Part shown: positions 8,976 through 17,825 of the stretch, piece by piece
Position numbering within the stretch: position 1 is the stretch's first letter
How the letters are laid out: every line of letters begins with the position of its first letter
From: CAZUCU01 sp964589635
GTDB taxonomy: Bacteria; Patescibacteriota; Minisyncoccia; Phycocordibacterales; JAACPR01
NCBI GenBank assembly: GCA_964589635.1
Contig: CAZPRI010000001.1
Location: forward strand, 1 to 50,319
Length of the DNA: 50,319 bases
Reading direction: 5' to 3'
Made by a program: the position numbers and the translations under genes
The notes under the pieces: model-generated
Told to the model about the DNA's origin: nothing
The model's database searches: none
The model's input: only the letters and a program-made list of their open reading frames with translations

Positions 8976-10172
8976 ATGTCAGAAACATTTGATAGATCAA
9001 AACCACACGTAAACGTTGGAACAATTGGTCACGTTGACCACGGAAAAACAACACTTACTGCTGCTATCCTGAGCACTCTTGATAAAAAAGGAGATGGATA
9101 CACAGCTTCAATTAAGGATGTTACACAAATTGATAGTGCCCCAGAAGAAAAAGCTAGAGGAATTACAATCGCTTTGTCTCATTCAGAATATGCTACACCA
9201 AGTAGACACTATGCTCACATTGATGCTCCAGGTCACGCCGACTACATTAAAAACATGATTACTGGTGCTGCCCAAATGGACGGTGCTGTACTTGTAGTTG
9301 CTGCCTCAGACGGTATGATGCCACAAACTAGAGAACACGTTCTTCTTGCAAAACAAGTTGGTGTTCCAAAGATTATCGTATTTATTAACAAGTGCGATAC
9401 AGTTGATGATACTGAAATGATTGAACTTGTAGAAGAAGAAATCAAGGATCTTCTAGACCAACATGGTTTCGATGGTCAAAACACACCATTTGTTAGAGGT
9501 TCTGCTCTAAAAGCTTTAGAAGAAGGACCAGATGGAGAATGGGGAGGAAAAATTATGGAACTTGTAGAACACATGGATTCATACATCCCGACACCAGTTA
9601 GGGAAACTGACAAACCTTTCCTTATGCCAGTAGAAGACATTTTCTCAATCGAAGGTAGAGGAACTGTTGTTACAGGAAGAATCGAAAGAGGTGTTATTAA
9701 AGTTGGGCAAGAAGTAGAAGTAGTTGGTATCAAAGATACAGTTAAAACTACAATTACTGGAGTAGAGATGTTCAACAAGTCTCTTGAGTCAGGAATGGCA
9801 GGAGATAACGCTGGTCTACTTGTAAGAGGTCTTAAGAAAGAAGAAATTCACAGAGGACAAGTTCTTGCTGCACCAGGATCAGTAACTCCACATACAGAAT
9901 TCGAAGCTGAAGTTTATATTCTAAAGAAAGAGGAAGGAGGAAGACACACACCATTCTTCACAGGATACAAACCACAATTCTACATTAGAACTACTGACGT
10001 TACAGGTGAAGTTTCACTTGCTGAAGGAGTAGAAATGGTTATGCCAGGAGACACAGTTACTTTCAAAGTAAAACTTGTGAACCCAGTTGCTCTTGAAGAT
10101 CAAACAAGATTCGCTATTAGAGAAGGAGGTAGAACTGTAGGAGCTGGAGTTGTGACAAAAGTTACAGCCTAA
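8976..10172 (+). CDS. tuf: Elongation factor Tu
   Basis: EF-Tu is the GTPase that delivers aminoacyl-tRNA to the ribosomal A site. The 398-aa length is normal. G1 GHVDHGKTT lies near residue 19, G2 RGITIA near 60, G3 DAPGHADY near 80 and G4 NKCD near 137. G3 has alanine where E. coli and most bacteria have cysteine (DCPGH). It opens a five-gene unit with S10 operon genes and lies apart from fusA. The leader contains no usable Shine-Dalgarno sequence next to the ATG. Confidence 0.98.
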   Translation: MSETFDRSKPHVNVGTIGHVDHGKTTLTAAILSTLDKKGDGYTASIKDVTQIDSAPEEKARGITIALSHSEYATPSRHYAHIDAPGHADYIKNMITGAAQMDGAVLVVAASDGMMPQTREHVLLAKQVGVPKIIVFINKCDTVDDTEMIELVEEEIKDLLDQHGFDGQNTPFVRGSALKALEEGPDGEWGGKIMELVEHMDSYIPTPVRETDKPFLMPVEDIFSIEGRGTVVTGRIERGVIKVGQEVEVVGIKDTVKTTITGVEMFNKSLESGMAGDNAGLLVRGLKKEEIHRGQVLAAPGSVTPHTEFEAEVYILKKEEGGRHTPFFTGYKPQFYIRTTDVTGEVSLAEGVEMVMPGDTVTFKVKLVNPVALEDQTRFAIREGGRTVGAGVVTKVTA

Positions 10173-10259
10173 CTCAATTATTAGCCCTTTTTGGGAGATA
10201 GGAAATTGAAATAACACGTTGTTAACAAACACTATTTTCCTGATTTAAGGTAATTCATT

Positions 10260-10595
10260 ATGACAAAAACAGACAAAAAAGAAGTCGCAGGTTCAAAACT
10301 TAGAATTAGAGTTAGAGCTTATGACCACAAAATATTAGATCAATCAGTTAAATTAATAATTGATACTGCTCTTAGATTTGATGCAAAAGTAAGTGGTCCA
10401 ATTCCACTTCCAACAGAGATCAAAAAATACACAGTCAATAGGTCATCATTCGTGTACAAAGATGCGCGAGAACAATTTGAAATGAGAGTACATAAAAGAC
10501 TTATTGACATTTTAGATCCTGATGCTAAAGTTGTCGAATCATTAACAAACTTAAGTTTACCTTCAGGAGTAGATATTGACGTGAAGATGATATAA
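10260..10595 (+). CDS. rpsJ: Ribosomal protein S10 (uS10)
   Basis: This 30S head protein, also NusE in antitermination, is 111 aa. The core KLRIRVRAYDHKILDQS and the loop sequence GPIPLPTEIKKYTVNRS are diagnostic. It follows tuf by 87 bases, and rplC begins about 26 bases after its stop. A short N-terminal lysine-rich extension of about 12 residues precedes the core. Confidence 0.97.
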   Translation: MTKTDKKEVAGSKLRIRVRAYDHKILDQSVKLIIDTALRFDAKVSGPIPLPTEIKKYTVNRSSFVYKDAREQFEMRVHKRLIDILDPDAKVVESLTNLSLPSGVDIDVKMI

Positions 10596-10621
10596 GATTG
10601 ATCAGATTAAAATCTCAGAAT

Positions 10622-11227
10622 ATGAAATACATTATAGGAACAAAAGAAAACATGACACAAATTTTTACCGAAGAAGGTGAAGTTGTTCCTGTTACAATCG
10701 TGAAAGCAAATCCTATTGTTATTACTCAGGTTAAAACTGAAGATATTGATGGTTATGAAGCTATTCAATTTGGTTTTGGTGAAAGAAAGGAAAAAAACAT
10801 CTCAAAGGCTGTAAAAGGCCATGTTAAAGATTTAGGAAATTTTGCAGGATTGAAAGAATTAAAAGTTGGAAAAACTGAGTTCAAAGTAGGGGACATACTA
10901 ACAATTGAATCATTTGAAGATGGAGACAATATTGAATCAACATCAATCTCAAAAGGTAAAGGTTTTCAAGGTGTTGTTAAAAGACATGGTTTTAAAGGAG
11001 GAAGAAGATCTCATGGACAAAAACACTCAGAAAGAGAACCTGGATCAATTGGTGCAACGGGACCACAAAGAGTATTTAAAGGTACAAGAATGGGAGGAAG
11101 AATGGGTACTGATAAGGTTACTCAAAGAGGAATTAGTATTGCTAAGGTAGACAAAGAGAACAATTTGCTTTATGTTAAGGGCTCATTACCTGGAAGAAGA
11201 GGTACTTTGGTTGAAATTAAAGGTTAG
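10622..11227 (+). CDS. rplC: Ribosomal protein L3 (uL3)
   Basis: L3 is an early 50S assembly protein that reaches into the peptidyl transferase centre. I chose the ATG at 10622 because the product then starts MKYIIGTKENMTQIF, matching the family's start; an in-frame TTG at 10598 would only add eight unconserved residues. The conserved loop GFQGVVKRHGFKGG and the motif GSIGATGPQRVFKG are present. The length is 201 aa. Confidence 0.96.
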   Translation: MKYIIGTKENMTQIFTEEGEVVPVTIVKANPIVITQVKTEDIDGYEAIQFGFGERKEKNISKAVKGHVKDLGNFAGLKELKVGKTEFKVGDILTIESFEDGDNIESTSISKGKGFQGVVKRHGFKGGRRSHGQKHSEREPGSIGATGPQRVFKGTRMGGRMGTDKVTQRGISIAKVDKENNLLYVKGSLPGRRGTLVEIKG

Positions 11228-11232
11228 AAAAT

Positions 11233-11898
11233 ATGAAAGCAACAGTTTATACAACAGAAGGAAAAGAAAAGAGCACATTGGATTTACCTAAGGGAATCTT
11301 CGACTTGAAATGGAATGGTGACCTTGTACATCAAGTTATTGTTTCAATGCAAACTAATGCAAGAACTCCAATAGCACATACAAAGGATAGGTCTGAAGTT
11401 AGTGGAGGAGGAAAGAAACCTTGGAGACAAAAAGGAACTGGTAGAGCACGACATGGTTCAAGCAGATCACCTATTTGGGTAGGAGGAGGTGTAACTTTCG
11501 GTCCTAGAAACCACAAGAACTTTTCTAGAAAAGTAAATAAGAAAATGAAAGCAAAAGCTTTGTTCACTATTCTTTCAAAGAAATTTGAAGATAATGAAAT
11601 TATTTTTGTTGACGCTCTTAATTTCAAGGAACCAAAAACTAAAGAAGCTAAAAAGGTTATCGAAGGTCTTTCAACAATCAAAGGTTTTGAAGACTTACGA
11701 ACTAAAAGAAACAATAAAGCTGTTATTGCTATCGAAACAAACGATATAATGGCAAAGAAAAGTTTCTCAAACTACTCAAATGTTTTCACAGATGAAGTTA
11801 GAAACATTAACCCAGTTAAGCTTCTAAAATACAAGTATCTTATTATCGAAAACCCAGAAAAGAGTCTTGAATCATTAACTAGCAAGTTAACAAAATAA
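11233..11898 (+). CDS. rplD: Ribosomal protein L4 (uL4)
   Basis: L4 lines the peptide exit tunnel. The 221-aa length is typical. The tunnel loop (GGGKKPWRQKGTGRARHGS) and the following PIWVGGGVTFGP are clear at about residues 57-93. It lies 5 bases after rplC and 2 bases before rplW, so the three are tightly coupled. In gammaproteobacteria L4 represses the S10 operon; nothing here shows that mechanism. Confidence 0.96.
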   Translation: MKATVYTTEGKEKSTLDLPKGIFDLKWNGDLVHQVIVSMQTNARTPIAHTKDRSEVSGGGKKPWRQKGTGRARHGSSRSPIWVGGGVTFGPRNHKNFSRKVNKKMKAKALFTILSKKFEDNEIIFVDALNFKEPKTKEAKKVIEGLSTIKGFEDLRTKRNNKAVIAIETNDIMAKKSFSNYSNVFTDEVRNINPVKLLKYKYLIIENPEKSLESLTSKLTK

Positions 11899-11900
11899 TT

Positions 11901-12308
11901 ATGGCATTATTCGGAAAGAAAGAAGAAAAGAAAGATAAAAAAGTAGCAAAAAAAGCTCCTACTAAAAAGGCTACAGCAACAAAAACAAAGAAAAAAGATG
12001 TTGCTCCAAAGAAAGTTGGAAAAACTACATCTGCTGATCTTTTTTGGGTTTTAGTTTCACCTAGAATTACAGAGAGAACAGCTGTTCAATCAGAAGATAA
12101 AGTTTTTGTTTTCAATGTTCATGTTGACTCAAACAAGATCCAAATAAAAGAAGCTATAAAGAAGCAATACAATGTTGTTCCTGAAAAAGTTAACATTGCA
12201 AAGATTGCTTCAAAGCCTGTATTTAGAAAAGGTGTAAAAGGTAAAAAGTCTCAAGGTAAAAAAGCCTACGTTTACCTAAATAAAAAAGATTCAATACAAT
12301 TTGTATAA
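11901..12308 (+). CDS. rplW: Ribosomal protein L23 (uL23) with lysine-rich N-terminal extension
   Basis: L23 sits at the tunnel exit and docks SRP and trigger factor. The core (VSPRITERTA and later NKIQIKEAIKKQYNV, with KGVKGKKSQGKKAYV) is normal. The first 45 or so residues are an additional Lys/Ala/Thr-rich segment, bringing the length to 135 aa against roughly 95-100. It ends the unit; a terminator follows, so rplB, normally next, is uncoupled and found 4.3 kb away. Confidence 0.94.
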   Translation: MALFGKKEEKKDKKVAKKAPTKKATATKTKKKDVAPKKVGKTTSADLFWVLVSPRITERTAVQSEDKVFVFNVHVDSNKIQIKEAIKKQYNVVPEKVNIAKIASKPVFRKGVKGKKSQGKKAYVYLNKKDSIQFV

Positions 12309-12314
12309 AAATAA

Positions 12315-12348
12315 GAAAAAACCCTCGAAACTATTGAGGGTTTTTTCT
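12315..12348 (+). terminator. Terminator after rplW
   Basis: CCCTC and GAGGG arms with flanking A6 and T6 form the hairpin. It ends the tuf-rplW unit before an unrelated module. Confidence 0.88.
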
Positions 12349-12354
12349 TATACA

Positions 12355-12363
12355 TGCTAAAAT
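12355..12363 (+). promoter_or_regulatory. Extended -10 promoter, probable leaderless start
   Basis: TGCTAAAAT is an extended -10 that ends 6 bases before the ATG at 12370. Confidence 0.5.
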
Positions 12364-12369
12364 ATTTCT

Positions 12370-13419
12370 ATGGAAAAACCAGAAGCTATAAAGTTTCACT
12401 CGGGAAGTGAGCATAGTCTTTCTGCAAAGGAAATCATTAATCCAATACTTGAAAGGGAGCATTTTATTGAGTCTCTGTATGAAAAATTAAAAGACGCGAC
12501 TATTGAACAAAAAACTGATGTAGTGTCTATACTATTCAAAAATTCTGTTGAAGATGGGATGACTCTATCCAAAAAGTTAGGATTAAATACTACCGCAACG
12601 TTTCAGTCTTTGATGGATTCAGCAGATAGAGAAGATAGATTGATAGAGCAAATAACATCATCAGTGTCCAGAGAGGTTGATAATATGTCTGACACAAATA
12701 GAATATTATTTGAAACAGAACTAAGTGACTACGAAAGACGAAAAGATGATCAGTCAATCAGGAAAAGAGTTATACAAAAAGAGACTGAAGATGAAATACA
12801 AGAATACTACCTTCCTTTTATTGCACAAAAGAGAGTACAAGAAAAAATAGGAATAAGTAGTAGTTTGGCAGATGAATCTCTGGTTCAATTATTTACTACA
12901 CGAGAAAGAATACGAGGAAACCTGTTTCCGTTTTTTACAATTGCCGATTATATAAAGAAGGAAACAGGAAAAGAGCTAGAGTGGGGAGGTGAAAGGACTT
13001 TAACAGAAAAGGAAGCAATAGTTGTTCTAGAAAAATATGGATTAGATTTAGAAAATGCTAAGGCTTCTAAAAGAATAAATCCAATGCCTGTGTATAAAGA
13101 AATTTATGATGCTCAAAAAGATAATGCAAAATTAGAACTTAAAAAAGAGATTAGAGAAAGCCTTATTTCTAGAGGATACAGTGAAGGTGATTTTGAAATT
13201 TTTAAAAAGGGTACAAAATATGTAATTGAGTTTTCAGATGATATCGAAAAAAAGGAAACATTCTCTGATTATCAAAAGAAAAAAGTGGCAGCTATTGAAA
13301 AAGAATTACTCAAAGAAGGTGTAGACAAATACTCCATCGCCCAAGGTCTCGCCGGTGTATCAACTCCTGAATCTATAGAACTAAGAGAAAGACTACTTAA
13401 AGAAGGATTGAGTCCTTAA
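12370..13419 (+). CDS. Unrecognised soluble protein in the ATPase module
   Basis: This 349-aa, highly charged, largely alpha-helical protein has no signal peptide or membrane segment. Visible features are long Glu/Lys-rich helices (about 20-160), a mixed central region (about 165-250) and a C-terminal part resembling a regulatory helix pair (KKVAAIEKELLKEGVDKYS, then a SIAQGLAG segment), similar to RecX-type or helical-repeat sequences but not assigned. It lies between rplW and the large ATPase on the same strand and may work with it; that is inference. Confidence 0.65.
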   Translation: MEKPEAIKFHSGSEHSLSAKEIINPILEREHFIESLYEKLKDATIEQKTDVVSILFKNSVEDGMTLSKKLGLNTTATFQSLMDSADREDRLIEQITSSVSREVDNMSDTNRILFETELSDYERRKDDQSIRKRVIQKETEDEIQEYYLPFIAQKRVQEKIGISSSLADESLVQLFTTRERIRGNLFPFFTIADYIKKETGKELEWGGERTLTEKEAIVVLEKYGLDLENAKASKRINPMPVYKEIYDAQKDNAKLELKKEIRESLISRGYSEGDFEIFKKGTKYVIEFSDDIEKKETFSDYQKKKVAAIEKELLKEGVDKYSIAQGLAGVSTPESIELRERLLKEGLSP

Positions 13420-13464
13420 ATTATATGTCTCTACTATTTTTGTAATGCAGAAAGATTGATATAC

Positions 13465-13692
13465 ATGACTAAAATATTCGAACATAATGAGTCACAAGAT
13501 GAAAATGAGGAATTTGAAGAAGAAAGATTATAAAAATTATATTTGATAGATAACTCAAACAAGGAAAAAGAAGAGGAGGCAATAGAAAAAATTGAAAAAG
13601 TACTAAGTATCTCAGAGAAATACTTATCTGAAATAGAAAAGAAAGCTGCTTTTGCAACAATAAACTATTTGAAAGCAAAGAATTTGATATAA
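13465..13692 (+). pseudogene. Small acidic coiled-coil gene interrupted by an in-frame TAA
   Basis: From the ATG at 13465 the frame reads 22 codons (MTKIFEHNESQDENEEFEEE and two more), meets a TAA at 13531-13533 and then stays open in the same frame to a second TAA at 13690-13692. The later part (IEKIEKVLSISEKYLSEIEK and on) has normal coding composition and a heptad-like pattern. Without the TAA it would be a 75-aa protein. It ends 8 bases before the ATPase gene, whose TATAAT box overlaps its last codons. It could be a recent nonsense allele, two separate peptides or a base error. Confidence 0.55.
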
Positions 13693-13700
13693 TCTAAATA

Positions 13701-16499
13701 ATGGAATTAAAAAATACCTTTCTTACTATTGAATCAGGGAAAATAGATTCTTTGGAAAGAGAAAAAGAAATTTTACAGAACGAAATTCTTGAAAGAGAAA
13801 AAAAAATCTCAGATTCAAATCCTGAAATAGTAAGAAATCAGGCAGTTGCTGAAACGTTATCTGAGTATGCTCAAAATAAACCACATGAAGTTTTAGATAA
13901 TGAAATACTTTTGGATGAGAAATCAGAGCATGAAATTGTTCTTGCGCTTTCTCCCGAAAAACATGATGACAAAATGGCGAACCTAATAGGTTTAATTCAA
14001 ACGAAAGGTATTTTGAATACTTTAGCAGTTATCCAAAAGACAGAAGATTCTCACGTGCAGGACGACTTTCACAGATTTTTAGTTCAGTATGTAAAAGAGG
14101 GTCTTCCTGTGAACGGGCTTACAGATAAAAGTGAATTAACAAAAATTTTAAAAAGAACTTTGTTTGAAATTGTTTTACCAAGTTTTAGGGGCGGGGAAGA
14201 AGGTGGTTTTAAGGTTTTATATAACAATATGAAACAGTTTTATACAGGAATGCTTTCTATTGCAAATGAAACTGATTATTTAACTCTAGAAATTGCAAAC
14301 GCTATTGGATCAAGAGAATTCATATTTTACGTGTCCGTGAGCGACTCATCTATAGATTTATTTGAAAAACAAATTCTTTCTATTTTCCCAGATGCAAGAA
14401 TGGAAGTTAAAAATGATGATTATAATATTTTTGGAGAAGCGGGCGAATCTTCTGGTGCTTATGCTACTCAAAAAGAATTGACAGTGAAAACTTTGAAAAC
14501 TGCAGAGGAGATGGATACTGATCCAGTGCGAGTTATGTTAAATATTTTCTCAAAACTTGATGAACATAATGAAGCTGCAGCAATCCAAATTATCTTCAAA
14601 CCTGTAAAAGATTTTTATACTAAAGCTTATTTGAAAGGTTTGGCCAAAGCGGAAAAGGGTGAGGGTGCTTCAGAGTTCTTTAGTATAAGAAACACAACCG
14701 GAGACAAATTCATGAGAGGAGTTTCTAAGGCTGTATCTATGACCGGGTCTATTTTTGAAGGAAGGAAAAGTTCAGAAGATGAAAAACCAAAGGATGTTGA
14801 CTCAAACCTTATAGAAAATGTAAACAAGAAAATTACTTCAGAAGTTGTTTCAACAAATTTACGACTAGTGGCTTCATCTGCTACTAAGGCTCGAGCTGAT
14901 GCTATTTTGTCGGAAATTAAGTCTGCCTTTAATCAGTATCAAAACACTAAAGGTAATAGATTGGAATTTGTTAATGTTTCTGAAAAGTATAAAAAGACAT
15001 TCTTTAAGAAATTTTCATTTAGAGAATTCAATCCAGCAAATGATATGCCACTTAGTATAGATGAATTATCTTCTTTAGCTTATTTTGTTTCTGAACAAAA
15101 AGACCTAAGCCCACAACTTAAAACTTCTGGATTTAAGACATCATCAGCACCTGTGAATATTGCTAGTGATGGAATTTTACTCGGAAAAAATGTCCACAGA
15201 GGAGCAGACACAGAAATTCATTTTTCAGACAATGACAGAATGAGACACTTTTATGCGATCGGACAAACAGGAACTGGTAAGACAACACTTTTGAAAAATA
15301 TGATAATTCAAGATATTAAAAACGGAGACGGTGCTTGTTTTATCGACCCGCATGGATCCGATGTTCAAGATATTTTGGCGAATATTCCACCAGAAAGAAT
15401 GGATGATGTTATCTATTTTGATCCTGCCGACATGAAGAGACCGATGGGGCTAAATATGCTTGAATACGATTCTAATTATCCAGAACAAAAAACTTTTGTT
15501 GTTAATGAATTGTTTTCTATTTTTCAAAAATTGTATGGAGAGTCTAATCCAGAATCTATGGGTCCTATGTTTGAACAATATTTCAGAAACGCGACAATGC
15601 TCGTGATTGAAGATCAAGAATCAGGCTCAACACTTCTTGATGTTTCAAGAGTTCTTGTTGATAAAGAGTTTAGAGAAATGAAATTGTCTAAATGTAAGAA
15701 CCCGGTAATTTTGACTGCATGGAGAGAGAACCTCGAAAAAGCGGGAGGGGAAGCGTCTCTTGCCAATGTTGCTCCGTACATTACATCAAAGTTCGATGTA
15801 TTTTTAGCTAACGACATAATGCGACCAATTATTGCTCAAGAAAAATCAAGTTTTAATTTCAGGGACATTATGGATAATAAGAAGATTTTACTTGTAAATC
15901 TTTCGAAGGGAAGACTTGGGGATATAAACTCAAGCTTGATTGGTTTGATTTTGGTTGGAAAGATTTTGATGGCAGCTCTTTCAAGAGTTGATTCGTTTGG
16001 AAAAGAAATGGCACCATTTTATTTATATATTGATGAGTTTCAAAATGTTACAACTCCATCTATTTCTGCAATTTTGTCAGAAGCCAGAAAGTATCAACTT
16101 TCATTAAACATAGCTCATCAATTCATAGATCAGTTATCAGATGGAATTAGAAGTTCTGTCTTTGGTAACGTTGGAACTATTTGTACATATCGAGTTGGAG
16201 CCAAGGATGCTGAGTTTCTAGAGTCACAATTCAGTCCAACTTTTGTTGCAAAAGATATACAAAATATAGACAACTATAATGCGTACATCAAAATGCTTTC
16301 AAATGGTGTACCAATAAATCCATTTTCTCTCCGAGCACTCGTTCCACCAGAAGGAAATCTCGAGCAAGTAGAAAAATTAAAGGAATATTCTTCTCTGAAG
16401 TATGGAAGAGTACGAGAGGAAGTGGAAGAAGAGATTATGAATAGGTATAAAAAAGAGGATAAACCTGTTCAAGAAAGAAACCCATTCGATAAGATATAG
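13701..16499 (+). CDS. Large TraD/VirB4-like ATPase (type IV secretion/coupling family)
   Basis: This 932-aa protein starts with a coiled coil (residues about 8-40). A long N-terminal region (about 60-480) of unknown fold follows. The RecA-like motor has the Walker A motif GQTGTGKTTL at residues 521-530, FIDPHGSD soon after, and Walker B LYIDEFQNV with D778/E779. The C-terminal part contains ISAILSEARKYQLSLNIAHQ, the TraM-recognition or TraG/TraD-type segment. Such ATPases move DNA or protein across membranes or power type IV machines and are common in Patescibacteria. No pilus, relaxase or VirB gene is nearby. A TATAAT box 7 bases before the ATG suggests its own promoter. Confidence 0.85.
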   Translation: MELKNTFLTIESGKIDSLEREKEILQNEILEREKKISDSNPEIVRNQAVAETLSEYAQNKPHEVLDNEILLDEKSEHEIVLALSPEKHDDKMANLIGLIQTKGILNTLAVIQKTEDSHVQDDFHRFLVQYVKEGLPVNGLTDKSELTKILKRTLFEIVLPSFRGGEEGGFKVLYNNMKQFYTGMLSIANETDYLTLEIANAIGSREFIFYVSVSDSSIDLFEKQILSIFPDARMEVKNDDYNIFGEAGESSGAYATQKELTVKTLKTAEEMDTDPVRVMLNIFSKLDEHNEAAAIQIIFKPVKDFYTKAYLKGLAKAEKGEGASEFFSIRNTTGDKFMRGVSKAVSMTGSIFEGRKSSEDEKPKDVDSNLIENVNKKITSEVVSTNLRLVASSATKARADAILSEIKSAFNQYQNTKGNRLEFVNVSEKYKKTFFKKFSFREFNPANDMPLSIDELSSLAYFVSEQKDLSPQLKTSGFKTSSAPVNIASDGILLGKNVHRGADTEIHFSDNDRMRHFYAIGQTGTGKTTLLKNMIIQDIKNGDGACFIDPHGSDVQDILANIPPERMDDVIYFDPADMKRPMGLNMLEYDSNYPEQKTFVVNELFSIFQKLYGESNPESMGPMFEQYFRNATMLVIEDQESGSTLLDVSRVLVDKEFREMKLSKCKNPVILTAWRENLEKAGGEASLANVAPYITSKFDVFLANDIMRPIIAQEKSSFNFRDIMDNKKILLVNLSKGRLGDINSSLIGLILVGKILMAALSRVDSFGKEMAPFYLYIDEFQNVTTPSISAILSEARKYQLSLNIAHQFIDQLSDGIRSSVFGNVGTICTYRVGAKDAEFLESQFSPTFVAKDIQNIDNYNAYIKMLSNGVPINPFSLRALVPPEGNLEQVEKLKEYSSLKYGRVREEVEEEIMNRYKKEDKPVQERNPFDKI

Positions 16500-16537
16500 T
16501 CTAAATAATATTGATATTACTTGATTTTATTATAAAT

Positions 16538-16612
16538 GCGGGTTAATATCATGCAACTTATATTTAAGTGTTTTTCACTTGAAAAAGTATTAATTATTAG
16601 GTTGTATACCCG
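16538..16612 (+). promoter_or_regulatory. Structured leader upstream of rplB
   Basis: The helix CGGGT (16539-16543) with ACCCG (16608-16612) stacks directly on ATGCAAC (16551-16557) with GTTGTAT (16601-16607), leaving a 7-base bulge TAATATC. An inner hairpin AAGTG, T5, CACTT (16566-16580) caps it. It lies 50 bases before the rplB ATG, where no gene fits. It could be a ribosomal-protein-binding leader. The upstream promoter is only suggested by TTGATA and TATAAA-like boxes. Confidence 0.5.
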
Positions 16613-16661
16613 TTCGACTCCGCCAAAGGTTTCGATCAGGGTGCTAACTAAAAAACTTATT

Positions 16662-17510
16662 ATGGCATTAAAGAAATATAAACCAACATCGCCAGGTCAA
16701 AGAAATATGACTGTAATCAAATACAGGGATTATTTGACTACAGACAAACCAAACAAGAAACTTACAAAAGGTAAGAGAAGTACTGGTGGTAGAAACTCTG
16801 ATGGTAGAATTACTACAAGACACAAAGGAGGTGGAAACAAGAAAAAATACCGACAAATCGATTTTAAATATAACAAGATCGGTATTCCAGCAAAACTAGA
16901 AACTATTGAGTATGATCCAAACAGAACAGCCTTTATTGGTGTTGCTCTGTATGCTGATGGAGAGAGAAGATATATTATCGTTCCTCAATCAATGAAGGTA
17001 GGAGATACATTTGAGGTTTCAGAAACAGCTAAGACTAAGACAGGTAACAGAACTATGATTGGTAAAATTGCTGTAGGAACATTTGTTTATAATATTGAAC
17101 TACAACCAGGAAATGGTGCGAAATTAGTTCGATCAGCAGGAAACTATGCTGAGATTGTTGCTCAAGATGTAGAAACAGGAATGACTCAACTAAAAATGCC
17201 TTCAACAGAAATAAGAAAAGTTATTTCAACAGTTTGGGCATCAATTGGTGAAGTTTCAAACCCAGAGAAAAAACTTGTTAATGTTGGTAAGGCTGGTAGA
17301 AACAGACACAAAGGTGTTAGACCGACTGTTAGAGGTTCAGCTATGAACGCTGTAGACCATCCACACGGAGGAGGAGAAGGTAGACAAGGTATTTCTCTTA
17401 GAAGAGGTCCTAAGACACGACAAGGTAAACTTGCATACGGTGTTAAGACTAGAAAGAAGAAGAAATATTCAAAGAATATGATTGTGAAGAGAAGAAAGAC
17501 ACAGAGATAG
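16662..17510 (+). CDS. rplB: Ribosomal protein L2 (uL2)
   Basis: L2 is a core 50S protein needed for subunit joining and peptidyl transfer. I use the ATG at 16662 (MALKKYKPTSPGQRNM), which gives 282 aa and matches the family. An upstream in-frame ATG at 16536 adds 42 unconserved residues that overlap a predicted RNA structure. The conserved GSAMNAVDHPHGGGEGR segment is present near residues 225-241. It is a single-gene unit with its own leader and terminator, unlike the usual rplW-rplB-rpsS order. Confidence 0.96.
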   Translation: MALKKYKPTSPGQRNMTVIKYRDYLTTDKPNKKLTKGKRSTGGRNSDGRITTRHKGGGNKKKYRQIDFKYNKIGIPAKLETIEYDPNRTAFIGVALYADGERRYIIVPQSMKVGDTFEVSETAKTKTGNRTMIGKIAVGTFVYNIELQPGNGAKLVRSAGNYAEIVAQDVETGMTQLKMPSTEIRKVISTVWASIGEVSNPEKKLVNVGKAGRNRHKGVRPTVRGSAMNAVDHPHGGGEGRQGISLRRGPKTRQGKLAYGVKTRKKKKYSKNMIVKRRKTQR

Positions 17511-17520
17511 ATTTAAAAAG

Positions 17521-17551
17521 AAAAAAGCGCGGCCTTCGGCCGCGCTTTTTC
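17521..17551 (+). terminator. Terminator after rplB
   Basis: The hairpin GCGCGGCC, loop TTC, GGCCGCGC is flanked by A6 and T5. Confidence 0.92.
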
Positions 17552-17576
17552 TTTATATTTACTTGTCCAAAAACCC

Positions 17577-17712
17577 CGTCATCCCCCACAACACCACCGT
17601 CATCCTCCGCCCTACACCACCGTCATCCTCGGGTTTAACCCGGGGACCCATGTTTAAAACTATCGTAAATAATATTTTTAAGGCCTAGGTCCCTGCCTAC
17701 GCAGGGATGACG
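17577..17712. repeat. Dispersed palindromic repeat cluster
   Basis: CGTCATCC occurs three times (17577, 17598 and 17621). The 30 bases 17621-17650 are an exact inverted copy of 32376-32405. Bases 17681-17712 (GGCCTAGGTCCCTG and on to GGGATGACG) form the inverted partner. It is the same family as at 245-392 and inside murD. The surrounding 17552-17792 spacer has no gene that I can see. Confidence 0.85.
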
Positions 17713-17792
17713 GAGGAGGGTGTTTTTTAATTTATTCTGCTGAGTTTAGTTCTCATGAGGTGGGAAAATACCTATTTATCCAAAAAAAAAAG

Positions 17793-17798
17793 TATAAT
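17793..17798 (+). promoter_or_regulatory. -10 box upstream of the DsbA-like gene
   Basis: A TATAAT hexamer follows an A-rich tract and lies 27 bases before the ATG. No clear -35 box is seen. Confidence 0.4.
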
Positions 17799-17825
17799 AT
17801 TACTAGTTATTAATTTATTTAAAAT

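Noticed and set aside
16538..16661. tRNA-like segment (TTCGACTC) before rplB
   Set aside because: The T-arm stem does not pair and no acceptor, D-arm or anticodon stem can be drawn; the pairing found is a different, leader-type fold.
16536..16661. Longer rplB start at 16536
   Set aside because: The 42 extra residues are not like L2 and coincide with a base-paired leader; the family start is MALKKYKP at 16662.
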